Assembly (NCBI GenBank): GCA_021904315.1
Contig: CM038911.1
Location: 5,677,390 to 5,741,389, forward strand
Length of the DNA: 64,000 nucleotides
Direction of reading: 5' to 3'
DNA from: Sphagnum magellanicum
Lineage: Eukaryota > Streptophyta > Sphagnopsida > Sphagnales > Sphagnaceae
In this document: positions 36,813 through 56,582 of the stretch, one piece after another
Layout of the letters: every line of letters starts with the position of its first letter
How positions within the stretch are numbered: position 1 is the stretch's first letter
Notes under the pieces: model-generated
Seen by the model: only the letters and a program-made list of their open reading frames with translations
Told to the model about the DNA's origin: nothing
The model's database searches: none
Translations under genes and position numbers: made by a program

Positions 36813-37619
36813 GGTATGATTACTTGCATGATAGTTCAAGTTGGGACGGATTCAAACATTGGCCTGCATTCACATTGTCAAAAGGCATCGCCTTTTGAGG
36901 TGAAATATCAAGCATCATAGATGCTGTCACATACCTCAAAGAGGTGCGCCTGATGAAAGTGGGGACGGCCAAAACATCCAGCCACTCATCTCTGGTATTT
37001 TATTAATTTTGTAATTTATTTTCAAAAGTCATTTTGGGTGGCTCCTTTTTCCCTCTCCCCTCCCCCCCCCCCCCCCAACAAAACCGATTTACTGCTCACA
37101 CAATAATAAAAAAGATCTTTGTTTTCCTCTAATCATTTTTTGACTTTGCAAGTGTTAAGGTTTTTTGCACTAGAGTGGTTTGTTGATATTTAAATTTGTT
37201 AACTTTTTATTTCAACCACAGAGGGCTATATACATGCAGATTACTCACAATCACAAGGATGGAATCAAAATTCTCAAAAGATATGAGTTGTCCTTCCATG
37301 GTTGAAATTCATAATCATGAATCTTAATTGAGAGTGTTCACTTATAATGTATCTCAATTAGTAAGAAGGAATTCACAATTTTCACATATGAAGATCTCTT
37401 GTAATGATGAGAATGTAAAATTCTTTGGAAATAAAATTTTCAATGTCATTCTCACAATATTTAAATTTTGTGGACTTTTAAGAAAAATTGTGAGGATCGA
37501 AGAAGAAGAGATGGTCATGACCTATTGGTGCATATTGATCAATTGAAAGATAAGCTTTGAAGTTTGGATGTAATATGATCATCCCCACCCATGCATCATA
37601 AGAGTGTATTTTGAATGTG

Positions 37620-37865
37620 GAAGAGTAAAAATCAGTGTTGGGCGGTTCTCACTTGCCGGCTAAAAATTGGCATCCATCTTCAATCCGGTTCTAGTGAGAA
37701 CCAGCCAGTGAGAACCAGCAGTGAAAATCGTCATGAGAACCTGCTTGGCAATTTTTATTGGAGATGAGAACCACCTAATGAAAATCGCCCAGGTTTTCTC
37801 TGGGCATTGAATCTGAGAATCGGACCACTTTCCACATTTTGAGAAAGGTAGGTTCTCATGGTAAA
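37620..37865. repeat. AGAACC-rich degenerate repeat
   Basis: GAGAACC(A/T) words recur about every 15-40 bases (GGTTCTCACT, GTGAGAACCAGC, GAGAACCTGC, GAGAACCACC). Similar GGTTCT words fill 45785-46080. It may be a remnant of a non-autonomous hAT-type element. Confidence 0.4.
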
Positions 37866-38276
37866 ATTTTTAAAAACTAAGTAGTAAATGATAAGTAAAA
37901 AGTAAAAATAATAGTAAAAAATGAATAAAATAGTAAGTACGAAATAAATAAATAAATAAAAGTAAAAATTAAAAAATTAAACTTTACTGCCTAATGTGGT
38001 AGCTGCCTCCTTTTGGGGTTAGAGTTTAAGTTTGTTTATAAAAAGTCTCCAAGCTCACTTTTGGGCCCACTTTGCTCCTACACAATTTTACACCTCCACA
38101 TTTGTTTTCTTATATTCTAAGCACTTTTTTTTTTTTATTAAATATTTTTTTAATCTTTTTAATTGTTTTATGTTATTTTCTCTTCTAGTCTTAGTTTTTT
38201 TTTGTTTTGTTTTGTAGGGATTGTAGTTTCAATTTGTAATTTGTAAGTTGTTTTTTTTTTCTTTGTTGCTTTAACT

Positions 38277-38830
38277 TTGCCCCCCTGTGTGTTGTTGCTT
38301 TTGGTTTGTTTTAGTGTGTGTTGTTGTTCCCCGCTTGCTACTCCCCAACATGGCTACTCCTTGCTTGCTACTCCAGGTCATTGCTCCTTCGTGTGGCTTC
38401 TCACTAGTTGCTTCCCCCCCTGGTTACTCCCCGCTTGTTGCTTCCCTGCGCGACTACTCCCCGCTTGTTGCTCCTCTGTATGGCTCTCTGCTTGTTTTGT
38501 TGCTCCAAGTTTTTGCCCCCCTCTTGGCCATTCTTCACTTGATGCTCCCCCACATGGCTGTTTCGCACATTGTTGCTCCCTCTCCCTACTCCCTACTTTT
38601 CGTTTACTGTTCCCCTCGTGGTTATTCCCTCGGGTTGTTATTCCACATCCCTGGTCCTTGCTTGTTGTTCCCCCCTGTGGTTGCTCTCCCTTTGTTGCTC
38701 TCGTTTTTTTTTAAGGTATCTCTAACCCCCCATTGTTGTTACTCCCCCTCTTGGCTGCTCCCCCCTTACTTATTGCTACTCCTTGTTTGTGTTTCTCCGA
38801 ATGGTACTCCTTTCCCCCCTTTTTTTTTTC
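38277..38830 (+). repeat. Pyrimidine-rich low-complexity tract
   Basis: A degenerate repetition of TTGCTCC / CTACTCCCC / TGGCTACTCC phrases. It keeps two overlapping plus-strand frames open (38277-38714 and 38287-39066), giving Leu/Pro/Cys/Ser-rich text in both. That points to repeat expansion, not a gene. Confidence 0.7.
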
Positions 38831-39999
38831 TAGGTAATATTTGGCCTACAACTAGCAAGCAAAAGCTAACAAGCAAGGTGATTTTTTTTGAATTTTTTTT
38901 CATTTTTTATTTGATCACTTTCAAAAGAAATTCTTTAGTTTTTCAAATTTTTGTACAATATGACACAAATTATTTATTTATTGATTTTCTAGGAAAGAGA
39001 AAAAAGACAAGAGAATGGGCAATTTTTTTCCTTCGTATTTGGAGGTTCAGGCAGAATATTTGCTAGTCATTTGTTTAAGGGTGGCATATCTTAGACTATA
39101 TTTTGTTGTTCGAAACCTGTCCATTGTACCAAAACCAATGTAATCTTGCCTAACCTTCCAACAAGGTTGACTTCTACTATAGTTAAGTAGGTTGGCAATA
39201 ACCACTTCATTTGGAAACCAAGAAACATTAACTTCATCAACCATGTGCGATTGAGTAGCTCTTCACCGTTTGTAAATTACTTGAAGAATTCTTACAATGT
39301 GTAAGGTTCATGCTCTGACATTTTATTTCGGGAAAAAAGAAAAAGATAGATGAAAGAAATCTGTTCAGATTAATGACAGATAATGGCAGCCCTCTCAGCT
39401 ATTCCATATTTTCCGACCCTAGGTGGGCTACTAACCTGGCGGTGGGACCTCAAACATGGAAGAGCCTCTAGAGCCTGCCATTATCCTATACAGAAAAACT
39501 TGGAGAATTTTCATTGTTAGGCTTGAATGGCTGAGATTGACTTAAATTGATGGTTGAGATGCAATCTTACAATAACTTTCCCTACATCTTACAAGCTTTT
39601 CCACATGCGCTTTTATCCTTTCCCCACAAGAAAAAGAAAAATGAGAAAAGAACTCACTAGGTATCCAACCTACCAAAAGAGACGTCAAAAAAACTCACTT
39701 ACTATCAACATAAGACACACCAAACCTATCGACCTACCAAAAGAAAGGACAGAACAGAGACAAGTTCTAGTGTTTTCTAGTGATTTAATGAGAGAAAAAG
39801 AAAAGAAAAAGAAAAGAATTAAATAATTAAGAAATTAAGAAATATAGATATGCAAAAAATGATTTATAAAGTTAATATCATCTGTTCGAAAAAAGAAAAA
39901 AATACAACCAGGGGAATATTCCGCGCACAGCCCGGGGATTGTTGGGAAGCTCCCCTGGGTCGACAGCTACCATGGCTAAGGGCAGTAAGAGACGTTGCG

Positions 40000-41080
40000 C
40001 ACACGGCCACAGTGAAGCAGCACCCACCAGTGCACCATCCACTGCATGCCTGTTATGACAAAGTTGTGGATGATCCTCAACTGAGTTACTACTACCCGGT
40101 TTCATCTTGGCAACCCATTCTATAAGAAATAGGTCTAACATATAGACAGGTAGGTAACAAAATAGGGCGTTACTAGGTGTATAAAACATGTTGTTGGTTT
40201 GCTGCTGGTTCACTGTGGCTCACGGACACACTTTCACTCTTTCCCATTAAAAAGTGGTCCCCCAATACGCCCGCCCCGGTCCCCCCATCGTAGGAGAGAA
40301 CCGCTCCTTGAACTCCACACGTCCTGCCAGCCGGTATACCCGGCATCTTCGACGAGCCTAGAGAAACCTGAAATCAATGTGGTACGCACTGTGGTGCTTG
40401 CTGTGCTTAATCTGCACCGTTGAATCGGATCAATTAATTTTTCATATAGATCGAACGGTTCCCTTGAATGCACCCAGAGAGCGGTCACCGACCCCGACCG
40501 TCCACAAGATAGCGGTAACCAGCCCCGACCGTCCACAAGCTTACTTGACAACGATATAGGGAGAGAGAGACGAGAGACACTCGCGAGAGAGAGACGCACG
40601 CAAATGAGAGGAAAGCGCAAGTTGTGCAGCAGCTCAAGCTTTCAGCGGGACTATCACGAGAACGCTAGAGCGATTTTGGGATTCACGGAATCGGGAACAA
40701 GGGTGCAAGTAGAAGGGGACATAATTTTGAAGAACTCTAGTTGCTCAGATCTTATTTCTAAATCCTTGGTGGCAGTCGTAACGTTGTAGCTAGCAGCTCA
40801 AGCTTTCAGCGGGACTATCTCAAGGACGCTAGAGCGATTTTGGGATTCACGGAATCGGGAACAAGGGTGCAAGTCGAAGGGGACATAATTTTGAAGAACT
40901 CTAGTTGCTCAGATCTTATTTCTAAATCCTTGGTGGCAGTCGTAACGTTGTAGCTTGCGCCACATCTCAAAGGAAGTTTAGAAGTACCAGCTCAAATCCT
41001 CTCGATTCCTCCAATTGCTGGACATACGGACTTTTGGAGCGGACTCTCTGGACTCGTTCAACAACATTTTGCTCATCGGA
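40000..41080 (+). promoter_or_regulatory. GC-rich 5' flank of truncated NSF copy B
   Basis: A locally GC-rich region precedes copy B. It holds a 31-bp two-unit repeat (40480-40541, GACCCCGACCGTCC / AGCCCCGACCGTCC cores), a GA-rich stretch (40559-40593) and a 164-bp tandem duplication (40628-40955). The copy C exon 10 has no counterpart here; similarity begins at the intron 10 end (TTGCTGGACA near 41015). It may act as promoter and 5' leader for B; this is inference from position and composition. Confidence 0.35.
40628..40955. repeat. 164-bp tandem duplication, two units
   Basis: Units 40628-40791 and 40792-40955 are nearly identical, with only a few differences (for example ATCACGAGAACG against ATCTCAAGGACG). 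It lies in the 5' leader of copy B and looks recent. Confidence 0.9.
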
Positions 41081-44000
41081 ATGTCAGACACAATGGAGCT
41101 TTTTCGTGAGACTCCGTTACGGTAAGTACACTTTGAACATAGTGAGAGAGAGAAGTGGAAAGTCGGTTTAGAGAGAGAAGTGAAAGGTCTTTAGAGACTT
41201 ATAGACCTCTCTCAGCCAGCCATATCTTCATTGCGTTGCAGGAAAACTTCATGTTGTTGAATAGGGCTGCGTTTCTACTACCTGAATCCAAACATGTTGC
41301 TCTGGTTTCGTACACTCGCATCTGCTGGATTGACTCTCAATTTTGATACAGGCGTGGTGATCGTATGGGAGTGCCAATTGTCGAGACTGTGCTGCCAAAT
41401 GAGCAAGAGCGCCTTCAGATCCTGAGCATCCACTCTGACAACATGAAGGAGAACTCATTTCTTTGTGCTGACGAACTTAACTTGGAAGAACTTGGTACTC
41501 TGCTCCTCTGTAGTTCCCCCTAGCAGTATCGAGTGTGAGTTGGAATTCTAATGCGTTGCTTTCCTCTAGCACATCCTGAAGGAATAATTCTTAGAATAAA
41601 GATAACGAATTGAAATTCAGAGGTTATGTTGTTGTTAGGACTTTGGGTGAATGCAAGGTAAATGGTTCACTTTTGTGGGTTGTTCTTTTAAAATTTTCAA
41701 ACTGAAAAATGATATCAGCTTTTGTTAACATAAGCGTTCATATAGATTTGTGAGAAATTTTAGATGATTTATTAGAACATTTATTAGTCAAAGACTATGT
41801 TAATGATAATTTTAAAAGTAACAAACATGTTCATTTGAACATTTTTTATGAATTTCCTAAGGATTTGTAAGGAGTTCTAAATTGTCCAAAAGTGAGCCAC
41901 CATATCTTACATTTATCATTCTGTACTTTGTGCAATCTCTTTGTAAAGAATGGTGAGCTGATTACTGAGCATTGTGGTTTATACAGCGTCACGAACAAAG
42001 AATTTCAATCGAGCAGAATTGGAAGCATTGGTGGAGAGTGCAAAACAATTTGCTGTCATCAGGTCATGGTACATACATTCCAAGTGGTATCCTTTTCCCA
42101 CCAGTGACATTTTGGGGAATTCACAGTATGTGAAATTTGAGAGTGAAACGTCCAAGCACATTTGGCTTCTTAAAAGTATCAGCAACCCAAGCAAGTGTAA
42201 TTGATTGTGCAACCAGCTGTGAAGTCCTAAGATGATTCTTGCAGCGATGCAAATCATCTTAGGACTTCACAGCTGGTTGCACAGTCTGCAAGAATGTCGT
42301 GCACATGCTGAAAGGGTAACAATGTCAAGAAGCAAGAAATCAAAAGGTGCAGATACCCTTTCTATTCATGAAGTTGCTTTCTATTCTACTAATTGCAGTT
42401 ACTCCTTTGTGAATAATTCAGGCAAAATTTTGACAGCATCACAGTGACCATGAATGATTTCTTGGAAGCTCTTGATATGGTGAAACCTGCATTTGATGAT
42501 GCCATCAGCGCTCTTGAGTTGTTCAGGTGCATCTGCTATTCCCATTCTCTTGCAACTTCTTTTCTGAGCACAGTTTTGTGTTGACAGCCAGTAATGACTA
42601 GAGTCCTTGTGATAGCGTTCTGCTTTGTCTCTGGTGTGAGCATGTCATGCAAATGTAACAGCAGTACACCTTGCAAGGATACTCATTCAGTTCCAGCATC
42701 ACAGACCACATGGGATACTGGATTGTGGAGAGCGACATGCACATGTGCTAGCCACTGTCAAAACTTTTGTGGAGCAATTGAAGGAAAGTGGGAGAACTAC
42801 TCTGCTCACATGCCTCCTGGAAGGGCCTCATGGCAGGTACATGCTAGATTTTTTGGATGCAGTCCTTTCATTACAGCATAACAGGCTGCAAGACATTCAT
42901 GCCAATGTCAGATGCTACATTGTCCCATGCTGGTGTTTTGCTCAACCATGTGTGAAGGACCAAGGGCACATTCACTTCTGTTGCATTCTCTTCTCATTGT
43001 ATCTTTTGTTGAAGCAAATGACACAAGTTGCACACGTGAAGAGGTGTTTCTGGTTGTGTAGAGTTCATCATGCTATCAGAGCAAGTCATCACAATTCTCT
43101 ATTCAACATAAGGACTTTGACTGTATCAATTTTCTTTCTTGCATGCAGTGGGAAGACAGCATTGGCAGCAACAATTGGAATTGACATTGGTTTTCCATTC
43201 ATTAAGATTGTGAGATCAGTTTAAACTGTGCCTTTCATCCATTTTTGAGGTCTAGGTTCCTGGACTATGATCACTCTGTTTTCTGCATCTTCCAACCTTA
43301 TCTCAAGTTCCATCTTGCCCATATAGTATTTGTGTGTATACATATTTATGAAGGAAAATTGAGAGAGACTTTCATTTGTGCTGTGGCTGCTCTAAGATTG
43401 GGTTTTCTGCACAGGTGTCTGCTGAGAACATGATTGACCTTTCAGAGTACAGAAAGTGTGCTTTCATTACCAAGGTAACTGCAAGCACCTTCAACTCTCA
43501 GAGATTACAGATTTCTGCTGTGTTACTAGGTCTGGACTTGGAATTTTTCTCATTGGGGTATAATTTTAGTACTTTTGAAACAGAATTTCATGCAGTTTTG
43601 AGGGGAGAAGTTGTAAGCTTTGCAACCTTGCATTTATCTTGTACAGCGCCCATTTCTGTTCAGAGAAATGTTAGGGTTCAATCAGTTTCTTGTCAGGAGG
43701 GTCCTACCTGCAGTGGAACATAAGAGTCTGAATACATGAGAAAGATTGACAATATGAAAAAGCTTTGGGTTCCAACCAAATGATTCCGGATTTCATTTGA
43801 GCTCCATGGAAAGAAGTTTGTTGAGTGCTATTGAGAGTTGCCTCAGATGAGAGCTGATATTGAAATTGATTGTCAATGACAGGTTTTTGATGATGCATAC
43901 AAGTCTCCACGAAGTGTTATCATCCTGGATGACATTGAGAGGTGGCAAGTCTTTAGCTGTCCTCACATCAGTTGTTCATTCCATTAGAGCATTATTTGCT

Positions 44001-45456
44001 CAGATTGATCTCAAGGCTATTTGTGTTGCATATGTTTGTGCTCAAATTGATGAGCAGTGAAGAGTTAATTCATGTTTAGCATATAGTCAGTACCCTGGCT
44101 CAAAAGGTTTTCTCATTTCTCAGACTGCATGTGTGCCAGATTTCTCTCATCATTTGAGGCATCGATTGCATCCACCTAGGTTAGTTTATGCAGAGCCAAC
44201 CAATTCATGTAATCTTAAGAGACTCTAAAGAAATGCATGTCTACTGTGAATACTTGAAGAGTCATATGCTCCAATATATTTGTTGAGCTGAGCAGGTTGC
44301 TGGGCTATCTCCATATTGGAAGCTTCTCTAGTAGGGTTTTGGAAACCATCATTCATCTTCTCCAAAGGACTCCTCCACAGGTTACAAAAACTTCTTGTAC
44401 CCTTAGTTGACATCACTAAATATGTCAGGTTATTGACATACTTTCAACAAGAAATTGCAGTCATTTAGAATTTGTTGGATGCTCTACCAGCTCTTTGATG
44501 ATTGGCAGGGAAGCAAACTGTTGGTGATAGGAACCACCAGCATTACTGTGGAGGACCTTAAGTTAATGAAGCTTCTCAATGCTTTTAATGTCCATCTTAA
44601 TGTGCCAACATTGAGCCCCACAGATATGAGACAGGTAGTTTTTTTTTCCGTTGGCAATAAGGTGCTCCAAGTTGCTCTTGAACATCAGTTTTGTTCACAT
44701 TGATTATTGATTTGTTTGCTGATACTTTTTGCAGTGCCTCAAGAATGCCTGGCTCTATTCAAATCATATTGTCTGTAGAAAGTTCATGAACTAAAAGCCT
44801 GTAGATTGTTGTTTTTCCTAGTGAATGTCAAAGTTAGACTGAGAAGGAGCCATGTCCTTATTTACCATGACCCTTCAGAGAAGAGGAATGTTTTTCAGTG
44901 TCTTGTACTCCCTCAATGCTCTTTGCTCATCACCTCCTTTGATCAGTGAGACTGTGGTTTCTAGCATTGCACAAGGAATTGCAACTTGGTTTCAGTGCAG
45001 CAGATACATGCGTTGGTAATATGAGCTCTCATATTCACCTTTATGCTGCAGGTGCTGGAACCACTTGATGTCTTTGATTCAGCAGACATCAACAGTGCTA
45101 TAACAGCTCTGGATGCAGAGGTGCATGCTCTCATTTTTCCATTTTGGGTGGTATGGAATTTGTGAAATATCTCAAGTGAGTCTGTTTAGTTTTGCATTTG
45201 AAATCTGCTGCTTGTCCAGAAACCTGCACACACTTCTCAAATGTTGCCACCTACTTGCCAGTTGCTTATTTCAAGATTTCTGAGTTAGTGAAATTTTCCC
45301 TGTTTTCAGATTCCAATCAAGAGATTGTTAATGATGATTAACATGGCACAATGTGGGGGCAAAGGAGCACATGTGTCCAAAGGCCATCAGAAAATCCAGC
45401 TCAGTTACTTCTACAAGTGCCTCCAGATGACCAATACCTTCTCAAACAGCTCTTAG
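41081..45456 (+). CDS. N-terminally truncated NSF-like protein (D1 lid plus complete D2), copy B
   Basis: Paralog of copy C that starts inside NSF exon 11. Exons: 41081-41121, 41352-41494, 41987-42062, 42422-42526, 42705-42836, 43149-43209, 43415-43474, 43883-43941, 44296-44380, 44509-44634, 45052-45120, 45310-45456. Total 1104 nt, giving 367 residues plus TAG, with no stop or frameshift; every intron is GT-AG and in the same place as in copy C. Exons 13, 15-18, 20 and 21 have the same length as in C; exons 12, 14 and 19 differ by +9, -30 and -3 nt, all in frame. D2 Walker A GPHGSGKT (about 162-169) and Walker B VIILDDIE are intact. Missing are the N domain (SNAP binding) and the D1 P-loop and DEID; LLRPGR has become PLRRGDR. 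The first in-frame Met is the ATG at 41081; sequence 5' of it in that frame runs back to a stop near 40979. The C terminus reads past the copy C stop position and ends TNTFSNSS. Homology is certain; expression and function are inferred. It could be a young pseudogene. Confidence 0.75.
42206..42283. repeat. Perfect 32-bp inverted repeat (hairpin) in copy B intron 13
   Basis: Left arm 42206-42237 (TGTGCAACCAGCTGTG...) and right arm 42252-42283 are exact reverse complements, separated by a 14-base loop. It could be a young foldback insertion or a small-RNA precursor-like hairpin. Neither copy A nor copy C has it at the matching intron. Confidence 0.9.
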
Positions 45457-46620
45457 GTGTTCACGATGGCCACACAGAGCATTCATATCTTCCTGTTTGA
45501 GGAATAAACCAGATCATATGCCAGGCCCTGAGACTTCCTAATCTATGAGTTCACTTCTAATCTTCTAAAATGGTATGAATGGTGGATGCTAGATTTAAGA
45601 AGAATTGGGTTATGTGTGGATATTTCAATATAGCTAAAATCGGGTCAGACAATCTTATATGCATTACATGCTGCAACATTGACCAATTTTTATATAATCA
45701 CTCTATTCATTTGATTTGTGACAGATTTGCAACTGTTTTATGCAAATATGCAAGCACCTGACATTCCCCTTTAATGGTTTCGATGCAGGTTTGGCCAGTT
45801 CTTTGCTATAACCTCAGGTTCTGGTTTTCAACAAAAAATCAAACCTAAAAACCCCTGTTTCAAGGTCTTTCTTTAAAATTGGAATAAAATAACCACTGGT
45901 TCCAGGTTTTGAAAAAATTAAAAAAACCAGCAAGTTTCTTGTAAAAGCTGGCAGTCCAGGCTAGGTTCTTTGATGATGATTTTTTGGTTATGGGTATGGG
46001 TCAAAATTGGTTCTTTGATTGTTTGAGAACCACCAATGAAGGGACCATAGACTCAACCCGTACCGCCCAGTTCTTTCTCTGGAAAAAGAAAAGATTGCCC
46101 TCTAACCAAACACCTCATAGCAAATTATAAACCTTGCTTTCTGACACTGAGCAGGTTATGGATGTGAAGTGATACATAGTACAGCAAAATTATAAACCTT
46201 GCACTGCCATGTTGAGCAGGTTGTGGATGTAAGTGATATGTAGTAGTAGGGCAGCTCTCGCCAATTACCTAGTCCACAATGGTTGCATGGAAGATACAAA
46301 GAGACTTCTTTGACAAACATTCATCATAGAAATCCAAGATTGCTTAATGGAGGTGAAAACCTTCTTTCCATCCGGTCCATGCTTCTCAACAGTAGCCAAG
46401 TAATGCTCCAGCATTATTGGGCGGGCTATAAAGCTGAACGGATGGGAACCATTTATGGATATAACAGTGCCATAAATGTTGTGCCTTGTTTCTCATACTT
46501 GTGAGCTAGGTACCTTCTTAGCTGCAGACTTACCATCAAATGTAGCACCTTTGAAGTGCTTGCTAATCACATCAAAAGAAGATAATGGAACTCATAACAT
46601 TTGAGAAGGCGTTCAAGTAC
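45457..46620. other. Convergent intergenic region between NSF copies B and C
   Basis: It holds the 3' flanks of both genes, a GGTTCT-rich stretch (45785-46080) and a 63-bp imperfect two-unit repeat (46119-46245, AAATTATAAACCTTGC cores). No other gene is seen. Confidence 0.6.
45503..45508 (+). terminator. Candidate poly(A) signal of copy B
   Basis: A canonical AATAAA lies 47 bases past the TAG of copy B, inside a 3' region that aligns with the 3' flank of copy A (shared ...TTAGGTGT, GAGGAATAA and GGCCCTGAG blocks). Confidence 0.5.
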
Positions 46621-54840
<8,220 letters not shown>

Positions 54841-54964
54841 CTTTGTCTTCTCTTCCGACAAAAAACAAATGTTCGCCCAAAATTCAGAATCCCCCAATAC
54901 AAATTCTACCCAAAACTCAAGAGTCCCCCACTTTCTCGGTTCCCCACCGATATCCCCAAGCTCT

Positions 54965-55002
<38 letters not shown>

Positions 55003-55400
55003 CTAGCTCTCATTCGACTTTTCCTTTCTGCAAGCAGAGAAGTAGGAGCTGGAATCCTCAGGTCGTTAATCCGCTACCACCCAAATCCAATATCGCAACC
55101 TGCAACTTAACTTCGATTCACCAAAAACTCAAATCAAATCCCCAGATCTCGATTTCACAAAAAGCTCTTATCCAGTTTCTCCTTTGCCGATCGATCAAAT
55201 GTCTTGACAAAGAAGAAAACTACTGCGACCTAATCTGACGAAACAACCCACAAACGTGTTTCGACATAACGTACACAAAAAAGTAGAGGAAAATCGAAAC
55301 TTCTGCGCAACAGTGAAGTTGGACATCTGTGCGCACCAGTGAAATCAGTGGCCGACAACGACGCGTACTCATTAAAATGCAAAAAAAAGGAAAAAATACT
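54841..55400 (-). promoter_or_regulatory. 5' flank and probable promoter of NSF copy C
   Basis: This GC-richer stretch sits directly 5' of the NSF start codon. It holds a run of about 31 bases of CT (54969-54999), which reads as GA on the gene strand. GA/CT runs near transcription starts are common in plants. The short plus-strand frames here are low-complexity. The transcription start itself cannot be placed. Confidence 0.4.
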
Positions 55401-55620
55401 AACAACCACACAGCGTTTTTGTACCACTTGCCGACAAAAAAAACACAGAGAGAGAGAAAATGCGCCTTGTACAAGAATTTTTTTGGAAAAACTGGTCGAA
55501 AATCGTCATGTTTCAAGGGCAAAAAAATTTGAAATTGCCATTTTCAGACCATCCAATCTAATTTCTTGCACGTCACGCCTGTAATAACAATCATACCTAG
55601 TTGTACTTTGCATTAATTAG

Positions 55621-55740
55621 ATGACGTGCCTCCCAAGTTCAATTTGTTTTTAGCAATGAGCCAATTTGATTGGCCCATCACTCAAAAAAAAAAACAAAGC
55701 TATGGAAGCTCCCAAAAATAAAAGGTTCTATTTTGAAGTA
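55621..55740. mobile_element. Foldback MITE, copy 1
   Basis: GTGCCTCCCAAGTTCAA faces GAAGCTCCC across AGCAATGAGCCAATTTGATTGGCCCATC. It shares sequence and layout with 56583-56700 in the same orientation. Confidence 0.7.
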
Positions 55741-56449
55741 TACTTAGATGAAAGGACTACAACATTTGCCAAGGTATATATATGGGATAAAAGTGATGTG
55801 CTATTGGGAACTCTTTGGGGAACATGTCATGAATGGGAACTCTTTGCTATGATCCCTCGCACCCACCCCAAATAAAAAACAGAAAAAAGTTGCATGAAAA
55901 GTCGATTGTCCACTGTCCAATTGGAAAGTGAAGGGTACACTCTCCACACCAAACACAACTTGAAAAAGAAAACACCACCTCCTCCATTACCCACAAGATA
56001 AAAAAGGAAGGACCCTTCACTCCATGACACGTACTTCTCATTAGTTGCATGGAAATTCTATTCCTAAAATTGGCTGCCATTATTTTTGGCTTGGACCAAT
56101 AGCCCTTCTTCTTAAGAACACCCAATCTATTCTAGGGAACTTATTCTTATGGGGTACTTATTTCTGTTTCATATTAACTAGTGTGTAACCCGTGGCTATG
56201 CCACTCTAGCCACCCCAAACGCTCTGTTAAGCTTTATTGTTTGCACGATCATGTATTTTTCTTCTCTGCCCAGAGAGAGAGAACTCCCATTCAATAACTC
56301 CTGTCATAACTTCTCAGCATGGAGAATGCACTGGCCCCAGTGAAAACTTGTCCTTCAGGATACATGCATTGCAGATTCCGCCTCTTGGTTTTCACGCACG
56401 ACGCGGCAAGAGGCACAAACGATTTTTTGTGGGGGATTTTTAGTTTGCA

Positions 56450-56515
56450 GAATCCGACTGTCCGGGCCGGTTTCCGGTCTCGGAATCCAACTGTCCGGGC
56501 TGGTTCCGCCAGTCA
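56450..56515. repeat. 33-bp two-unit GC-rich repeat
   Basis: AATCCGACTGTCCGGGCCGG at 56451 recurs as AATCCAACTGTCCGGGCTGG at 56484. It resembles in scale the short GC-rich duplications near the 5' ends of copies A and B. Confidence 0.8.
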
Positions 56516-56582
56516 ATTAAAACGCGGAACCGTCGTCGGACGCACAGACAGACACCACTGTTGTAATTATATATAAGATTAG

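Larger units (their letters stand above)
34892..37122. repeat. Dispersed repeat, copy 2
   Basis: Second copy of the 2.2-4.0 kb repeat, 32.7 kb away in the same orientation. It lacks the MITE of copy 1 but has gained about 280 bp near 35815-36095 and about 560 bp at 36248-36807. A run of 16 or so C lies near 37060-37076. Confidence 0.8.
37123..39999. other. Gene-poor stretch with simple sequence
   Basis: It holds an AAATAAAT microsatellite (about 37940-37962), long T runs at 38120-38260, the pyrimidine tract, and A/G-rich text near 39780-39900. A minus-strand frame at 39244-39047 (NVSWFPNEVVIANLLNYS) is unrecognised. Confidence 0.45.

Noticed and set aside
38287-39066. 259-codon plus-strand open frame, the longest in the window
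   Set aside because: The frame lies on a degenerate TGCTCC/CTACTCC repeat, a second frame on the same strand is equally open, and the product is low-complexity Leu/Cys/Pro text followed by AT-rich sequence.
16468-40230. Shared GCTGGTTCA-TGTGGC text upstream of copies A and B as a common promoter
   Set aside because: The match is short and lies in opposite orientation relative to the two genes, so it does not fit a co-duplicated promoter.
54843-55238. 131-codon plus-strand frame with a Ser-Leu run upstream of NSF
   Set aside because: The run is the CT microsatellite and the rest has no family resemblance. It lies antisense to the NSF 5' region.
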